A stretch of DNA of 64,000 bases from contig SJOL01009857.1 in assembly GCA_004794785.1 (NCBI GenBank), positions 126,035 through 190,034 of the forward strand. Reading direction: 5' to 3'. Shown here in pieces: positions 1 through 11,599 of the stretch. This DNA comes from Opisthorchis felineus. Its lineage: Eukaryota > Platyhelminthes > Trematoda > Opisthorchiida > Opisthorchiidae. How positions within the stretch are numbered: the stretch's first letter is position 1; the number at the start of each line of letters is the position of its first letter. Below the pieces are notes generated by a model, which was given only the letters and a program-made list of their open reading frames with translations, was not told the origin of the DNA and searched no databases. Both the position numbers and the translations under genes were made by a program.

Positions 1-103
1 TTCATACTCCAAAATATCAGGATTGTAAAAATAGAAAACACACCAATGGACCAAGCGAAACCAGATGACTGAATTGAACTCTATATCTCATCTTAATGCA
101 AGT

Positions 104-165
104 TAATCACACTACTGATCAGCCAGCCGTAGCTAAATAGTAGTGTTCAGATTCCCAATTTATCT
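104..165 (+). repeat. 5' fragment of tRNA-derived SINE family B
   Basis: The words around 'cacactactgatcagcc' match the head of the SINE-B copies at 31.95 kb and (reverse strand) 59.98 kb. Only the head is left; the tRNA-like box and the hammerhead part are not seen. Confidence 0.4.
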
Positions 166-1227
166 TGACTTTCCCTCGGATTGTTAATTTGTGGGTTGTG
201 TTGATTATTTCATTCGATTTTTGGTTGTGACATTTGCCTGCTGATCCAAGTGCTTTAGCTTCTGTAAATGGCAGCAGAGATCAGTTACACACTGGGGGTT
301 CTCTCAAGTTCAACTTCAATCCAGAAGGCTGTGCTTTGAGGCTCTCAGGAAATTTGCGATTCGCACTGCTGACGGGTCCAAACAAGCAAGACTGACTGAC
401 CTTGATCAAACTGTCAGCTTCTCTGCTGCACTATATTCGCTTCTGACTAGCACTACAGTTTTCGCGTGTCTATGGGTCTGCAGCTTTCCCCGTTCAACCG
501 ATGCACGAAAACCATCTGAATGTCAGGCCAATGATGCATGTGAATTGTAAGCCTCACCACAACCATGACTGTCAGTAATCAGAATCAGGAAACGGTGTGC
601 GTACACAGGTGTGAGCATGCAGAGAAATCCATCAGCATCAATCATAACCAGGCCCTAATCATCTCACGCCTTTGGCGAGCTGCGTCTGATAGACCCAGAT
701 TTGTGTTCGTGGTAGGAAGACCTTGACCAGTGACCATAGTCAGCCAACTTGGTACGGCCATGGGACCGACAGGCTCAATTAAGTTAGGACAAACGCCTCT
801 AAATCATAATTCTGTACTCAAGGTGTGATGGGAACAGCGATGAAGAAATGCATAATTTCAATCAGAAGCATGGAGAACGCTCCTCCACCGCGGTTGCATG
901 ATAAACAGGAACGAAATGTGATGGAACTGTTAAACCACCGGGAACGTTCACAGACTAACTCAGTGCTTTCCATATCCTGAGTTGTACATTGTAAAGCAGC
1001 TGGTGCAGGAGTGCCCAGCTACACGGGATCCCAGACAAGTTTCCGGACGTCAATCCCGGTTTGGAGCGAAACTGATGATAGCGTATGCAAACAAAGCACC
1101 ATCTTCAAAATGAGTCCCGGAGTTTTGTAAACGTTATTGTTATTTTATTGTTATAACCCGAACAGTGGTGGATTTTTCTAGTTCTGTTCTCCGTCGACCT
1201 CAGATAACTATAAAAAGAAAGCCAGTG
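166..1227. other. No gene recognised
   Basis: I see no convincing exon, repeat family or RNA gene in this stretch. It may be intron or intergenic DNA. Confidence 0.4.
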
Positions 1228-1560
1228 GTTCAAGTTCACATCACCCTCGTTTCAACAGTCGTCCGTGCAGGGGTTTGAACCCCGCACATCTGACAGGTGA
1301 GGGAAGCGTGTTACCACTGCTCCACCAACGCACATTGGGCGCATCTGAATTCTCATGTCTGAACCGGCGAACGTGTTTACACTTGGGTGATGAGATTGGT
1401 TTGCCCGACCCCTCGAATGATGACCCAGTCTTGGTTGTTTCGATCGATTGACCCGTCTGTCAGGACTCCAGTCCAGTGTTTCCCTCTTTTGATGTGAACT
1501 CACCAGAGTCCACCGGGACAGGAGGATGACCGCTCAAACGAGAGTGATGTGAACTTGAAC
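1228..1560 (-). repeat. SINE-like repeat family C, copy 1, with 25-base inverted ends
   Basis: On the minus strand a tRNA-like segment is present: an A-box-like stretch (ggtggagcagtggtaacac) and a B-box-like stretch (ggggttcaaacccc, about 1270-1283). It lies in the 3' half of the element, after a long non-tRNA head. The same order is seen at 33.1-33.4 kb (minus) and 54.7-54.9 kb (plus). The outer ends, 1228-1252 and 1536-1560, are inverted copies with one mismatch in 25, which is unusual for a SINE and recalls a foldback or MITE element. The 83-codon open frame here is a by-product of the repeat. Confidence 0.6.
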
Positions 1561-1656
1561 TCTACAAATCCTGCAAACACCTACCACAAATCCAGTGGTG
1601 TCACAGTCTGGGTCCCTAATGACCATTAAACTACAGTGCCTCATCCAATCTAACGA

Positions 1657-1881
1657 TCAGGATAGTTGGCGCCTAAAAACTCCCGCAACATCCGAGCAGA
1701 ATGACATGAAGAATTCTTGATGATGCTCCTTGTTAGTAGTATAAAACAAATGGCACTTAACTGTTGTGTTTCGGTCACACAAGTAAGGCCCCACAGACTG
1801 ATGAATACATGCAACGTTCCAGGTAAAATTTGGACAGTGCGCTTCTAATATCTCTCGATATTCACGTGATGTGCGTCGCTG
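1657..1881 (-). CDS. Terminal exon of an unrecognised multi-exon gene
   Basis: Seventy-four sense codons and a stop read from a splice acceptor (aatcag, ending at 1882) in phase 0. The residues look like real protein, with a hydrophilic start (QRRTSREYREILEAHC), several cysteines and one N-glycosylation-type NFTW. The phase agrees with the upstream exon at 2539-2659, which ends on a whole codon before a GTAAGT donor. The family is not recognised. No AATAAA is seen close downstream. The gene continues upstream (higher coordinates) at 2539-2659 and 3073-3123. Confidence 0.42.
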   Translation of the reverse strand, partial: QRRTSREYREILEAHCPNFTWNVACIHQSVGPYLCDRNTTVKCHLFYTTNKEHHQEFFMSFCSDVAGVFRRQLS

Positions 1882-2538
1882 CTGATTCCGCACAACAACG
1901 AAGCAGCTGTCTCATGCGTCTCGGTCTTTCAGTGTGGGTTATTTTACATACAGTCATTCAGCCGGAATAATAACTAGTGCTGATCGCAATCAATATAGCA
2001 GCATCAATTCCGAAAAGCACAATCCACTATGCTTACCGTTCTCATTAGTTAGACGCACCACGGCCGGTCAAAGGGGACCGATTTTTAATCAATTTTAGAC
2101 AGAGCTGGGAGAATTAATCCAGCGATTGATGCCGACACAGTTCCTAATGCCAACAAACCACGACGATGCTGTCGACAGAGTCCATAGTGCCTCATTTATC
2201 CTCGTTCAGAAAACGATACTAAAGCTAGTGATTGCCTTCGGTCTTCCTTCCGATTACATCAACGTATAAATGTAACCGTCCACCGTCGGGACACTCTGCC
2301 AAGTAGGGTTATCACTCATCGAAGAAAGGGTTAGGTGACTATCTGTCTCAATCTATGAAAGTCAAATCACTGGCAAGACACAGAAGATACATGACCGGAG
2401 AATCGAGGGAAGATTCAGTCTTTTTTTTCAATCTAACCAACCCCCCACCAAAAAAATTGAGTGGGCATTTTATGAAGCATTCCCAGTCCCGACGGGGCTG
2501 CCACGAACGCATGTAATCCCACCTAGCACGAGACTTAC

Positions 2539-2659
2539 AGAGTGTTGTTTACGAGCTGTCCTTTTTGATAACTTATTTTCATCGGCAAACTGAAGCAGAC
2601 TACGGTGAACATATCTAGCCAACAAATCGTGATCTACACACAGAAATGTTGTGCTGACT
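2539..2659 (-). CDS. Internal exon of the same unrecognised gene
   Basis: The exon begins after an acceptor (gagttcttgtag) with one base that completes a codon, reads 40 codons (VSTTFLCVDHDLLARYVHRS and on), and ends in phase 0 at GTAAGT. The previous exon, 3073-3123, leaves two bases, so the phases fit on both sides. The segment RYVHRSLLQFADENKLSKRT is strongly helical in character. No family is recognised. The intron to the next exon is about 657 bases. Confidence 0.45.
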
Positions 2660-3072
2660 CTACAAGAACTCATACGATTGCCCTAGTTATCAACAGGGCT
2701 GGTTTCACTCAACACAAAGATAATTCTAACATGACAAGTGGCTAATTAACTCAAGTCCATAACCAGACAACCCCTCCCATTCCCATACCGAACACAAGCC
2801 CACAGCCAATATGACAAAAGACGACCACATCACTCACAACCCACGTGAAAGTACAATAAAGAAACTGCCGACCCTCCTAACTTTTTGCTGCTTGGCAGTC
2901 CAAATGTCGCTGTGACATGTTTCACTACTGTTACGGTTTTCCTTCGAAGTACATGTGATTTTCTCCACGGCAAACCGCAACTATCGACGGGTATTGTCAA
3001 AACCTACATAACCGCCCAGTGACTTTATCTCCTCGAAACTAGTTGCCATTCCAGGACAAGTTGTTGTCTTAC

Positions 3073-3123
3073 GTCTTGTTAGTATAAGGAGCGTATTCCC
3101 AAAGCCATATTTTACAGAGCAAA
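3073..3123 (-). CDS. Small internal exon of the same unrecognised gene
   Basis: The 51-base exon lies between an acceptor (ctttgggtacag) and a GTAAGA donor. It reads one base, 16 codons (LLCKIWLWEYAPYTNK) and two bases. The two left-over bases join the first base of the exon at 2539-2659 to give threonine, keeping the frame open. A tryptophan- and leucine-rich start suggests a membrane or buried segment. It is short, so chance is possible. Confidence 0.38.
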
Positions 3124-3949
3124 CTGTACCCAAAGTGACCCAAAAAAAGTCTATTAAAGACGTGCCTAAACTCTGCCCCTCGTGCGTTCGAAATGCCTAG
3201 GATTTCTTTATTGCACTGATTTCGTTCTCTCCAGGAGCCCATCACAAGAGACTGTTCTTGGCTGAGCCACTGAGGCATTTCTAACGGTTATGACCCTTCT
3301 GTGAAAGACTGCTTTTTGGTCTGTCGCTAAACACAGAGGATCTTGTGAATAAGAGCTATGACCTTCACAGAAGCCTTCCCTCAAGCCGAACAAAAGCTGA
3401 TGTGAACCAAGAAGGAAGGTTTGAACTGGCTCAGTTAAATTATTAGTTATGAATCATCATAAGATTAGCCGTCAATGTGCAACTAAACCTTATTATCTCT
3501 CACAGTTTCACAAATAATCACCCATACGACAAAATCCCTCTTCGTAGCGCAGAAAAGTCCCCCATTCACCGAACAGGCCTAATACACTATCTGTCCTATC
3601 TCATTTCTCACGCTACTTTCGACTTATCATAAGAATGTCGCTGTGCGGTATATCATCATCTCACAACACCCTAAAGCGGAGTTTGCGGGACAGAAACGAA
3701 AAACCGCTCCAGATAATGTTGGAGAGGGAGTCATGCTTTAAACATATTAATGGCTTGACCAACTTTCCTGCATCGTACTCAATGAGTTTATCGCAATCTG
3801 GAAGTCTACGTATGGTTCCCCAAAATCCTGGAAGTAAATGTGAAAACAGTAAGAGACTTAGATGACCTAAAGGGGAGCTGCAACGAAAGAACCAGACGGA
3901 AGACTGTTTGAGGAACATTAGGGACAACGGACCAGAAATGTGAACTTAC

Positions 3950-4043
3950 TCATCTTGCGTGCAACAGTATCGTTCACATTGGTCACGTTGTAGCCGTCCA
4001 TCGCCAAAGTGTGCTTATAGGCTATCGACTCGAAAAAAATATG
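3950..4043 (-). CDS. Probable internal exon; pattern recalls the ANF-receptor domain of receptor guanylate cyclases
   Basis: Thirty-one codons and one base are read from the acceptor cttatcag to a GTAAGT donor. The residues include YKHTLAMDGYNVTNVNDTVA. This resembles the stretch near the end of the extracellular ligand-binding domain of natriuretic-peptide-type receptor guanylate cyclases, where a 'tyrosine, His-Ala-Leu, Gly-x-N-x-T' pattern precedes an 'arginine-x-methionine' and a splice point; this is a weak family guess. A possible next exon begins at 3827 after a good acceptor (cacatttacttccag) in matching phase, but its end is not clear. It may belong to the gene at 1657-3123. Confidence 0.35.
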
Positions 4044-4782
4044 CTGATAAGCAGTGGTAGGGCGGGTGAAGGTTATTTGTAACAACAAAAACGGGACAGG
4101 AAAGGCTCGTCTTGGAGCCACTAGTGCCAGAAGCCTTAGCATTTTCTTCCGTTGCAGTTCCAGTTCCGTGCCGTTTTCGCCCCCTTTTCTCACTCCTCCA
4201 GTTTTCCCCTCCAACCCGCAGCACCGAAACACGATTCCTATGTCCACAAGCAATAGCATTCGCGAAAAACCACCCATAGGCTACTCAACACCAGCTTGTA
4301 CATGCTAACCTGTTCAACGATGATTTGAACAGTAGCTGGTCAGATAATGGGCTAACCCTATTTACTGGATGACTGTCGTAACGTTTGCGAGCTAGATAGA
4401 CTTCATCCTTAGATGACGGCGCTTCTGATACGCCGAAATGTTTCCGTTCGATCACTCCACCCAGGCTACTGTGGCCTTGCTCGCCACATCATCACGCCGT
4501 ACTTTTCAACAGCGAGTGAATGTAGCTGGCTTCGCAGCGCAATTGCGAACTGGGCAGTCACTTAGACTAAGTCCAGGTTCTATGTCACACAGGGTAGTAA
4601 CAGTAGAGGAAACAGTAAGCGGAATGACCATAAGGGATTTCCGCATAGTTTCATTATCACTGCTTTACCTCAATATTATTGGCCAGAGTCTATAAAATCG
4701 GAATGTCCACCACGATATAATCACCGGTGCACAGCAAAACGAGCAATAAAAGTGTGAAAAGTGATGCGAAGCGACCACCTAC

Positions 4783-4897
4783 ACTTCAAAGTCCCCTGGT
4801 ATACGAATGCTGATGTGTACGTGTCTCGTTTCGTTTGAGTAGAAACCATATCTACCCATGCTCCTCTGCAAGTTTTCCACCGTATTGTTCTTTGTTC
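4783..4897 (-). CDS. Possible exon upstream of the 3.9-kb exon
   Basis: An acceptor (atgcgtacacag) is followed by 38 open codons and one base, up to a GTAGGT donor. The residues (for example TYTSAFVYQGTLK) look protein-like. Its phase does not join the 4043 exon directly, so a further exon would be needed. Function is unknown. Confidence 0.25.
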
Positions 4898-5040
4898 CTG
4901 TGTACGCATACAGTAAAACACTTACTCATTGGTTTCCATCATCAGCGGCATCAGTGACACCTAAACAGTGACCTAAACATCCTGGGTCACGGCTTTGCCA
5001 TAATTGTAGCCCATATGGACTAGCATTAGCCTATTCTTAC

Positions 5041-6225
5041 CTGCCTTCAGTTTGCGACGATCAACGCCTAGGAATGCATCGACTTCAGAGACCACAATGC
5101 GGTTTCATTGGTATTGTTGTGGGCACCGCCACTGCAAAGAAGCGATTAGGGAACTAGTGTTCGGTTGTGTACGGATCACATCAGTCAATGATCCCATCCT
5201 GTGAGACGGGTCCATCAACATTCTCGTGATCATCGACAGCAACATGCAAGCGGCAAATATTGGCGCCTAATTACCATAAAACCATAGAGGAAGAACAGTC
5301 AAGTGAAGAGCGAAAGGAATCGATGTAAAAAGAGTCTCATGTTCTCACAGAAAACAATGAACGAATGAATGATAGTATGCGAAACCTTAACCCGTGAGCA
5401 CCAAGTTTAATTTCGGCCGGGTAGAGGCACACCACACCTTCACAATTCTTCAGGTCTCAGAGCACAGTCATATGCAGATGGCCCATAACATTGGTGGACC
5501 TTGACTTCAAGGATAAATTCGATTGTTGACCGGTCAATGCTTCTAACTAAGCTTCTTCAGAAGTTTGTGAACATAATCTGGTCCTTATGTTCATATACTT
5601 CTGGCGGGTGTAAGGGGACCCCTCTAAAAGCTTTCCTTTGAAAAGGGTCCCTGGCAAGGATGTCCAACCTCTCCGTACTTGTTCAAATCAGTTATCGATG
5701 AAACACCGAGGCGAACACTGGAGAATGTTCAAGACCCCAGCGTTCAAATCGTTGCCGGTGACAACCTTGCCAATCTGGGGTACGCAGATGATATTGTCCT
5801 AATATTTCAACAGGAAGACAGGGCACAATCGCTGTTGAGTAGGCTGAACACCACTATACCATTTTCGGCATGCGTCTTGAATCTACAAACGTGTAGTCTC
5901 TGAACATGCTCTTCAAAATTCAGGAGGCACTGAAAGTTGTAGAAAATTTTGCACACCTCGGCGGTTGTATTAGCTGCGACAGAAGTGTCTGATGAGGTCA
6001 GCGCACGACTCTCAAAGACTCTGAACACGTTTTCAAAATTGTCACTTGTGGCGTCAAAAAGACCAATCAATGGGACTCAAGGGTCGCGTGTAGCAGGCTA
6101 CAGTATGGGATGAGTCGGCATCTGCAAGTGGCGTCTCCAGATTGTTTACCACCAATTTCTCAGAAACGTTGCTAGTGTCGGATAGCTTCGACGAATTCGT
6201 AACGAGGCAGTTAGGAAACAGGTGT
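5041..6225 (+). mobile_element. Decayed RTE-like LINE fragment
   Basis: The reverse transcriptase fingers and palm are visible in pieces over several frames: a LVDLDFKD-like motif near 5500, a PSVQIVAGDNLANLGYADDI stretch near 5730-5800 holding the YADD catalytic motif, and the C-terminal YLGG- and LLRRIR-like pieces up to about 6220. Frameshifts and stops are many. The same order of motifs appears in the better copy at 7.6-11.6 kb. The part before 5400 is too decayed to be sure of. Confidence 0.6.
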
Positions 6226-6954
6226 TTGGTTGTACAACGGATACTTTAGTCGCGGAAAACGCACAGTCCTACCAACTGCAGTGGCTCGGCTCGAGCTAAA
6301 CGTGCCGAACCGTCATCTGTCGAAAGAAATGTTCACTGTGGCTCCTACAGAATGGACCACCCGCGAATTGATGGATGGAGGTAAAATAGATCACAAAGAG
6401 TTTGGATGTCGCTGGTACAATGATGGAATAAAACGCTAAATTCTCCACTGCTATGTAGGCCAGACTTTTGGGCCAAAGGCTTCAGAAGGGGCACCTCAGA
6501 TAAAGCTCCTTCCTCAGCCTGGGAAACCAGCAAGTATCATCCGCCCTCGCAGGCCTTCGTTCACCGGCCGCCAGTCTACTATGGTCAGTCTATATGCCTG
6601 CCCCCTAACCAACGTCCCGCGTCCAAACTAACATCCAGTAAAAGAAACCAAAACAGTCCCCTACTCAACTCAACTGCTCTGATCAACGGTGCGGCTTCCA
6701 ATGTTCGTATCGTCAAACTGAAAAACTAGCAACTCTTTATGAAACTTCACCCACATTTCCTGTCTCTGAAATGCGCATACAAGATCCCACTTCGAGCATG
6801 TGCCCCAAACAGTCTAGGAAGAGCAGACACATTCCAAATGGCACACTTCTTTCTTTACTTCATTATACGGTTCCAATAGAATAAATTGACATGGTTGTAC
6901 AGCAGTGAAGCATCAGTGTTCTTCTCCGGTGGTGTAGTGATGATGATGATGATA
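6226..6954. other. No gene recognised
   Basis: Nothing convincing is seen. Words near 6880-6920 (gttgtacagcagtgaagca) recur in diverged form near 19120, so a repeat edge may lie here. Confidence 0.3.
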
Positions 6955-7575
6955 CCTAACTCTCGGGTATCTGGTGATCCTGATGCAATTACCCGTGGTA
7001 TCTATGGAGTGGAAGCTGCACTCAACCCCAGAGATGCAGGAGCTTGATTGGACTGGACTCCAATAAGATAATCGTTCAGTTGTAACACCCTTTCGTCGCC
7101 TAGCTGCCATGCCACCCGAAGGAAGCACGAGGGCTGGGATACTACCCAAGCCTGGACAGGGGAAGTTGAGAAGCAGAGGTCGGGTTCGAACCACGGACCT
7201 TCCGGTCAGCCAATTCGCGCTCTAACCACTGAACCAACTCGCACCCAATAAACAGCCCTCTCTACGCTTTACGATCGCCTAGTTCAATTAGAATCAATAC
7301 AGGTCGGCGAGGTAAGCGGTGTTTTTGTTACACTGGCATACGCCAAGACGGACTACAATTCTAGAGCTGAGAAAGATGGGTTTTATCTGTCACAAATGCC
7401 TACGTCAGCAAAAACGACGGATTAGTCAAGCCGCTGGGTGGATATAAACGGACGACTGAGTCTATAAGAAACACAGCTGGGCGGTAGATTCGGGGTCGAT
7501 GCTCACCAACACTGTGTATTGAAAATTGTCTGATCCTGGTTACTACGAACTTGCAGCACACACAGCTGTTTGGAG
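6955..7575 (+). mobile_element. Older plus-strand LINE, endonuclease part (first segment)
   Basis: From 6960 the plus strand reads VSGDPDAITRGIYGVE, and, after a SINE, NSPLYALRSPSSIRIN, then a [12 protein letters not shown] piece near 7480. These match, in order, the endonuclease domain of the minus-strand LINE next door ([40 protein letters not shown]). The segment stops where the minus-strand LINE begins, and the same old LINE resumes near 11600. Confidence 0.7.
7067..7247 (-). repeat. tRNA-derived SINE family A inserted in a LINE
   Basis: On the minus strand the tRNA-like head reads tggttcagtggttagagcg (A box) and ggttcgaaccc (B box), followed by a body shared with copies at 23.1, 31.2, 40.6 and 41.2 kb. 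It interrupts the LINE codons between ...DWTPI and NSPLY. The sequence ccaataa stands on both sides as a target-site duplication; removing the SINE and one copy restores an uninterrupted LINE reading frame at this point. Confidence 0.85.
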
Positions 7576-7859
7576 TTTACCAACCGTGAGTCAGATATCA
7601 TCATCAGCATCATCATTGTCAGCTATAAGAACCGCGTACTTGTCGTACAGTGGTTGTAGCTGCCACAGTTTCGTTCACCGATGATTTGGGGAGGTGGGGT
7701 AGGTAGCTGCGCGTTGGAGGCGGGAGCTGATAAATTGGTGCGTAAATACAGCACAGTCAAGTGGGGGGATTGGGAAGAGAGCTATGCATTGAAGGCAATA
7801 GATTGGATGCACGAGTGCCATTGAGGGCGCGACTGGGCCATGTCTGACAATGTCTCTAA

Positions 7860-9379
7860 CTATTGATGTGGCCCGTCTCGGGGTCCCCATCCAGGAAGAC
7901 GGCAATGACCAGCGCAGCTGAGTTTGCTGGTAATGGCTTTTATACTTCTCTGCCAAGTCATTGTTTGACCTCCTCTGGCTCGTTTCCACCCTTCACGTGG
8001 TTGTGCGAAAAGAACCCTTCGAGAAAGTCGGTCGACTGGCATACACAGCACGCGGCTAAGCCAGCGCAACCTATGCAGTGTGATCAGTTCATCTATCGAG
8101 GGTGAGTTATTTCTCCCGAATACCATTCGACGTACTTCATTGTTGCTGATCCGGTGTTCTCACCAGACTCGAGCAATGCTCCGAAAACATCGACGGTCAA
8201 ATACTGAAAGTCTTTTGACGTCCTCGGCGCGCAGCGGTCAGGTTTCTGATCCGTATAGTAGTATGGAGCGCACCGCAGCATTGTAAACTCGACCTTTGAC
8301 GGTTAAGCTGATGTCACGCCTAAGCCACAGGTAACGCGGGTTCACAAAAGCTGCTCTGGCCTTCCAAATCCGGATGGAAATATCATCTTTCGCGAGACCA
8401 TCGGGACTGATACAGCTGCCCAGGTAAAGAAATTTGTCTACTACCTCAATCGGCTCATCTGCAAGCATTGGGTCAGGTTCCGAGCCCCCCAGGCTTGCAG
8501 TAGCACTTTGCACTTTGCAGGTGTGAAGCGCATGCCAAACCGTGAGGCGGAATTATTTACATTTAATATTGCTTGCATTACCACGGGGTCAGATCCAAGA
8601 AGAGCTATGTCGTCTGCGTACTCGATATCTGTGAGCGGACGCCCTGGGAGCACTCGGACCCCACTGGCAGTAGAGGCTGATAGTGAGTCTTCGATGATCG
8701 TATGAATGACGAAGTTGGAGAGGAAAGGTGAAAGATGACAGCCCTATCTGACACCACTTGATGTGATGAACTCAGGAGAGAGCTTCCCGTGGACCTTCAC
8801 GCGGCCACGGTAGTTGGCGTGCAGCACCTTAAGGAGGGTCAAGAATTTATGGGGGACACCTTTGCTACACAGACACTGCCATAGTGCCTGACGGTCCACA
8901 TAGTCAAAGGCAGCTTTCAGATCAAGAAACACAACCATTGTTGGTTGCTGGAAGCAGTGTCGCTGTTCCAGAATTTGTCGGAGGGTGAAGATATGATCGA
9001 TGCATCCTCTTGCAGGACGGAACCCAGCTTGGTTTTCACGGATCTGTCTCTCCCTGTGTTCAGTCAACCTTCGAAGGATAAGACCAGAGAGGACTTTCGA
9101 TGCCACAGCTAACAGGCTGATGCCACGGTGGTTTTCACAAAGCGTTCGCGTACCCTTTTTGAAGATAGGGATAACTGTCGACATGCCCCATTCTGCAGGC
9201 ACCTTCTCTTCGTTCCATATAGCACCAATAAGCTTTGTCAGATGGGTCACCAGGGATTCTCCGCCTTCTTTGAACAGGGCTGGATAGAGACCGTCCGGTT
9301 CTGGTGCCTTCTCACGTTTTAGCACGGATATTTCGTACTTTATTTCTTCTTCCGATGGGCGATCAAGGTTTACATTCCA
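7860..9379 (-). pseudogene. LINE reverse transcriptase and C-terminal region, broken
   Basis: In frame with the endonuclease, the reverse transcriptase motifs are clear: PDGLYPALFK, NHRGISLLAVASKVLSGLIL, GFRPARGCIDHIFTLRQIL, VVFLDLKAAFDYVD (motif A aspartate), and IEYADDIALL (motif C). A TAG at 8746-8744 replaces the glutamine expected in the 'R-Q-G-C' block. A frame change near 8513 comes before VDKFLYLGSCISPDG. Two TGA codons near 8240 and 8165 replace tryptophans kept in the copy at 55.7 kb. The C-terminal stretch (LITLHRLRWLSRVL and on to about 7860) is the usual RTE-type tail. This copy cannot make an active enzyme as written. Confidence 0.8.
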
Positions 9380-11194
9380 TTAGCCTGTATGCACTATCTC
9401 TACAGGCTGTGTTGCAGGAGGCCAGATGAACTGTTCTTCGAAGTGTTCGGCCCATCTTTCCAGTCGACGTTTTTGCGAGTGAATTAATGAGCCATCTTTT
9501 TCACTTATCGTTTCGCTGACCATTGCTTTCCTAGGGCCAGTCGATCGTATCAGTTGATATAGGGTACGGCTGTTTCCCGTAGCAAAAGCCTTCTCCATCT
9601 CCCGAGCTTTCGATGTCCACCAGAGCTCTCGGTCTTTCCTTAGACTCTTCACCATTTGGCCTTTGAGGGATTTGCGTGCGCCGTCGTACTCGTTGCCTGC
9701 TGGTATGGATTTCCTGGCATCAATCATGGATAGCGATCTCGCCGACATCCAGTGGTCTTTTGTTCGAATCGGAGAGGTCGGACAGACAACACTGAACGCC
9801 GCTAACATAGCTCCTTTCACATTTTGCCACGCTTCATCCACATGTTCACTGCCACCGTAGTATTGGTTTACTATGGAGAGTTGTTGGGCTAGCTCAGATC
9901 GGTACTGTTGAGCTACGGTCGTTCTTCGAAGATAGTGGATTGGCATGCTTCTTGCTAATTTGCGAGGGCCTGAAGGGAAGCGAACTGTCAGGCGTGCACG
10001 CACCATGGCGTGATCGGAATCAAGTGGTGTGCCCCCAGAAGGAACGACAGTCTTGAACTGCAGCTCTCCACCGGTGGCAGACGGCCACGTAATCCAACTG
10101 GGTCCATGGTTGATTTGCAGTTGGTGGCCACCAGGTACGCGATGCGAACGTTTATGTTGAAAGTTCCTACTTGTCAGAAACAGTTCATGGTAAGCACACA
10201 ACTGAAGGAGTCGATCTCCGTTGTCTGTGCGGCGAGCATCGACTCCGAATCGACCGCCCAAATGTGATTCCAAGGAGCTCAGACGACCTACTTGAACATT
10301 CATATCGCCTGCAAGGATCACAATGTCAGTGCTTCTTGCTTGACGAATGAGCCCGGATAGCTCTCGATAGAAAGTATCCTTCTCAGCATCAGAACTGCAG
10401 TCCGTTGGGGCATAAGCCGACACTACAAACAGGCACCGCTTTTTATGCCGAGAGGCATTGAGCTTGATTGAACTGGATAACCAGACGGCGCAAAGACGAC
10501 TGTTCACTGGGATCCAATCCAGCAAAGCGCGTTCAGCTCTGGGACTGAGTGCAACTCCCACGCCATATATTCCACGAGCCATCGCTTCTGGGTCACCGGA
10601 CACACGGAGGGAGAAATGTGAAAGAGCTGAGTTCATCCTTGGCGTTCTGAGATGCATAACCACGCTTGGGTCTTGTATGCGTGTTTCGGAGACACAGCAT
10701 ACATCAATTTTAAGGGAGTATAAGGTTTCAGCAAGCATTGCCTGTTTGCCAATTTGACATAGAGTACGGACGTTAAAAGCTCCTATATAGAAAGGATCTC
10801 GTGGATTTAGAAGGGTGTTATTTTGTTTACTGTTGCTAGGCAGCGAGGAGCATAAGGTCCTTCGGTCAGATAACTGACAGTCAAGGGACCCAGTGACGTT
10901 TGCTTGTGTGGTGGGAAGGGGTTGGGGAGGGACATCGGTGGACACCGAACTGCGCGGGCAAATGATACTTCCCGGTTGCCCAGGCCGAGGAAGGGGGATT
11001 GGTTGAGGTACCCCACCTTGAGCCTTTGACTCAAAAGTCTGACCCACGAGGCAGCGGACAGTAGGGTTTTCTTTGGGGACCCTGCCCGGAGCCGATGACT
11101 CAATAGTCTGACCTGCTCGGCTGCAGGGGGTTGGCCTAACCCGAGGGCGCAGGGAATAAGGCATTACTGTCTCATTCCTGATGCGGCTGCGCAC
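9380..11194 (-). CDS. LINE N-terminal region and apurinic-type endonuclease (604 codons)
   Basis: The frame is open for 604 codons. The first 130 or so residues are rich in proline and serine and contain imperfect repeats built on GQTxES. The endonuclease fold starts near residue 135 ([16 protein letters not shown], holding the metal-binding asparagine), then has [10 protein letters not shown] (glutamate), a tyrosine-rich strand, [11 protein letters not shown] (aspartate and asparagine) and DSDHAMV (the final Asp-His pair near residue 400). After it lies a linker rich in basic residues leading to the reverse transcriptase. The stop at 9382-9380 (TAA) is followed in the same frame by the reverse transcriptase, so it is an inner nonsense change and not the natural end. 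The enzyme would nick target DNA for target-primed reverse transcription. Confidence 0.8.
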   Translation of the reverse strand: MRSRIRNETVMPYSLRPRVRPTPCSRAGQTIESSAPGRVPKENPTVRCLVGQTFESKAQGGVPQPIPLPRPGQPGSIICPRSSVSTDVPPQPLPTTQANVTGSLDCQLSDRRTLCSSLPSNSKQNNTLLNPRDPFYIGAFNVRTLCQIGKQAMLAETLYSLKIDVCCVSETRIQDPSVVMHLRTPRMNSALSHFSLRVSGDPEAMARGIYGVGVALSPRAERALLDWIPVNSRLCAVWLSSSIKLNASRHKKRCLFVVSAYAPTDCSSDAEKDTFYRELSGLIRQARSTDIVILAGDMNVQVGRLSSLESHLGGRFGVDARRTDNGDRLLQLCAYHELFLTSRNFQHKRSHRVPGGHQLQINHGPSWITWPSATGGELQFKTVVPSGGTPLDSDHAMVRARLTVRFPSGPRKLARSMPIHYLRRTTVAQQYRSELAQQLSIVNQYYGGSEHVDEAWQNVKGAMLAAFSVVCPTSPIRTKDHWMSARSLSMIDARKSIPAGNEYDGARKSLKGQMVKSLRKDRELWWTSKAREMEKAFATGNSRTLYQLIRSTGPRKAMVSETISEKDGSLIHSQKRRLERWAEHFEEQFIWPPATQPVEIVHTG

Positions 11195-11599
11195 AGCAGG
11201 TGCCTTTTGAGCAGCACCGGACTCTTTGGTTTTAAAAGTATTTCGACCGTATTGAATAATGCGCCGGCGGTCACGGTCAACCGTTGGGCGATCGGAGTGT
11301 GCGGTTTTTAGGGCCGACCTTTTCTAACCCGTCCTTCCTCGGGGGAAGGCAGCATCGCTGCTTCCATAAATATGGACATGCTGGTCGCCTGGGGGAAACA
11401 CCTTACTGCCTTCACACTCCTGTCGCAGAGGACAGTACGACTTTACCCCAGACCGCCTCGTAGCACGATTATTCGTAGCACGGGGTCTCGCTGCTCTTGA
11501 TCTGACTGCTCCCCTTCGGCCTTCCTGGCATGGTTGCACCTTGTGGAACGACGTTCCAGCCAGTGTAGCCCGCGGGATCATTGCAACACTCAAGCCCGA

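Noticed and set aside
4054..4308. Plus-strand 84-codon frame
   Set aside because: Serine- and proline-rich antisense of the minus-strand region with splice signals; no support of its own.
9000..9322. Plus-strand frames opposite the LINE reverse transcriptase
   Set aside because: Antisense shadows of a clearly recognised reverse transcriptase.
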